Of a stretch of DNA of 5,029 nt, positions 4,841 to 5,029 are shown one piece after another. Below the pieces are notes generated by a model. It had not been told where the DNA came from and searched no databases. It saw only the letters and a list, made by a program, of their open reading frames with translations. The stretch's first letter is position 1. Every line of letters begins with the position of its first letter. The position numbers and the translations under genes were made by a program. Source of the stretch: Betaproteobacteria bacterium (lineage in GTDB: Bacteria; Pseudomonadota; Gammaproteobacteria; Burkholderiales; Burkholderiaceae_C); assembly GCA_025354965.1 (NCBI GenBank), contig JANXLW010000304.1, positions 1-5,029 on the forward strand, written 5' to 3'.

Positions 4841-5029
4841 TCACCGCACCTTTTGAGGTACTTTTGAATTCTGCTTCCCCGCCCCCGTCACCCGCGGTGG
4901 CAACCCCGTATGCTGCGTCAGCACCCTCCCCTTCACCACCGCCGCCGTCGAATTCTTCTTCCGCGCACTCTGGTACCCCCCGTCCCCCAGCGGTTGAAAG
5001 GTCGGGATCAGGTGCTGTTTGCCATTGCC
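4841..5029 (-). CDS. C-terminal fragment of an unidentified minus-strand protein
   Basis: A minus-strand frame enters from the right edge and stays open for 62 codons to a TGA (complement of 4841-4843). Third codon positions are almost all G or C, as expected of a real gene in this background. The peptide is non-repetitive and basic, including 'LIPTFQPLGDGGYQSARKK', 'VVKGRVLTQHTGLPPRV' and a 'KVPQKVR' end. I do not recognise the family. The competing plus-strand frame over the same bases is a Pro/Ser/Ala-rich low-complexity string typical of a shadow. The gene converges on the small gene at 4486-4761, leaving 79 bp with no clear terminator hairpin. That a gene lies here is moderately likely; its function is unknown. 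Confidence 0.55.
   Translation of the reverse strand, partial: GNGKQHLIPTFQPLGDGGYQSARKKNSTAAVVKGRVLTQHTGLPPRVTGAGKQNSKVPQKVR

Noticed and set aside
4762..5029. Plus-strand open frame continuing past the TAG of the small gene, rich in Pro/Ser/Ala
   Set aside because: Low-complexity composition and overlap with a minus-strand frame of strong GC3 bias point to an antisense shadow rather than stop-codon readthrough.

Overview
The window looks like an accessory (island-type) segment of a proteobacterial genome or plasmid. A betaproteobacterium of the Burkholderiales/Comamonadaceae type is my best guess, from the moderately high GC of most genes, their codon choice and the style of the intergenic palindromes. 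That placement is an inference with no rRNA or marker gene behind it. There is no RNA gene, CRISPR array or complete mobile element.

Layout. At the left edge a minus-strand gene begins (1-85, leaving the window); its N-terminus vaguely resembles an IS256-type transposase. A 215-bp non-coding stretch with a run of ten G follows. Next is a plus-strand HigA-like antitoxin gene (301-636) with no recognisable toxin beside it. A convergent gap with two short palindromes (637-744) separates it from a minus-strand operon read from 1999 down to 745: mqsR toxin, mqsA antitoxin and a small HD-domain phosphohydrolase. The control region (2000-2165) is divergent. It carries a well-spaced inverted repeat built from MqsA-type half-sites, a promoter for mqsR, and a near-consensus sigma-70 promoter for the next gene.

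That gene (2166-4436) is the most distinctive item: a 756-residue protein with GTPase-like P-loop motifs. It has a large insertion between the G2 and G3 motifs and an N-terminal segment resembling the arm-type DNA-binding region of tyrosine recombinases. Its sampled GC (about 42-55 %) is lower than that of its neighbours (about 55-60 %). A 91-codon gene with a GTG start (4486-4761) lies 49 bp downstream and may be co-transcribed. The last 189 bp appear to hold the 3' end of an unidentified gene on the minus strand.

Working together. MqsR is an mRNA-cleaving toxin controlled by MqsA, which also represses the operon. The HD protein is placed to be co-expressed with them. The GTPase and the small downstream protein form a second, divergently transcribed unit. 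An orphan antitoxin, a complete toxin-antitoxin pair, a possible transposase and a compositionally different nucleotide-binding protein close together fit a defence or genomic island. No anti-phage or other function is proven by the sequence.
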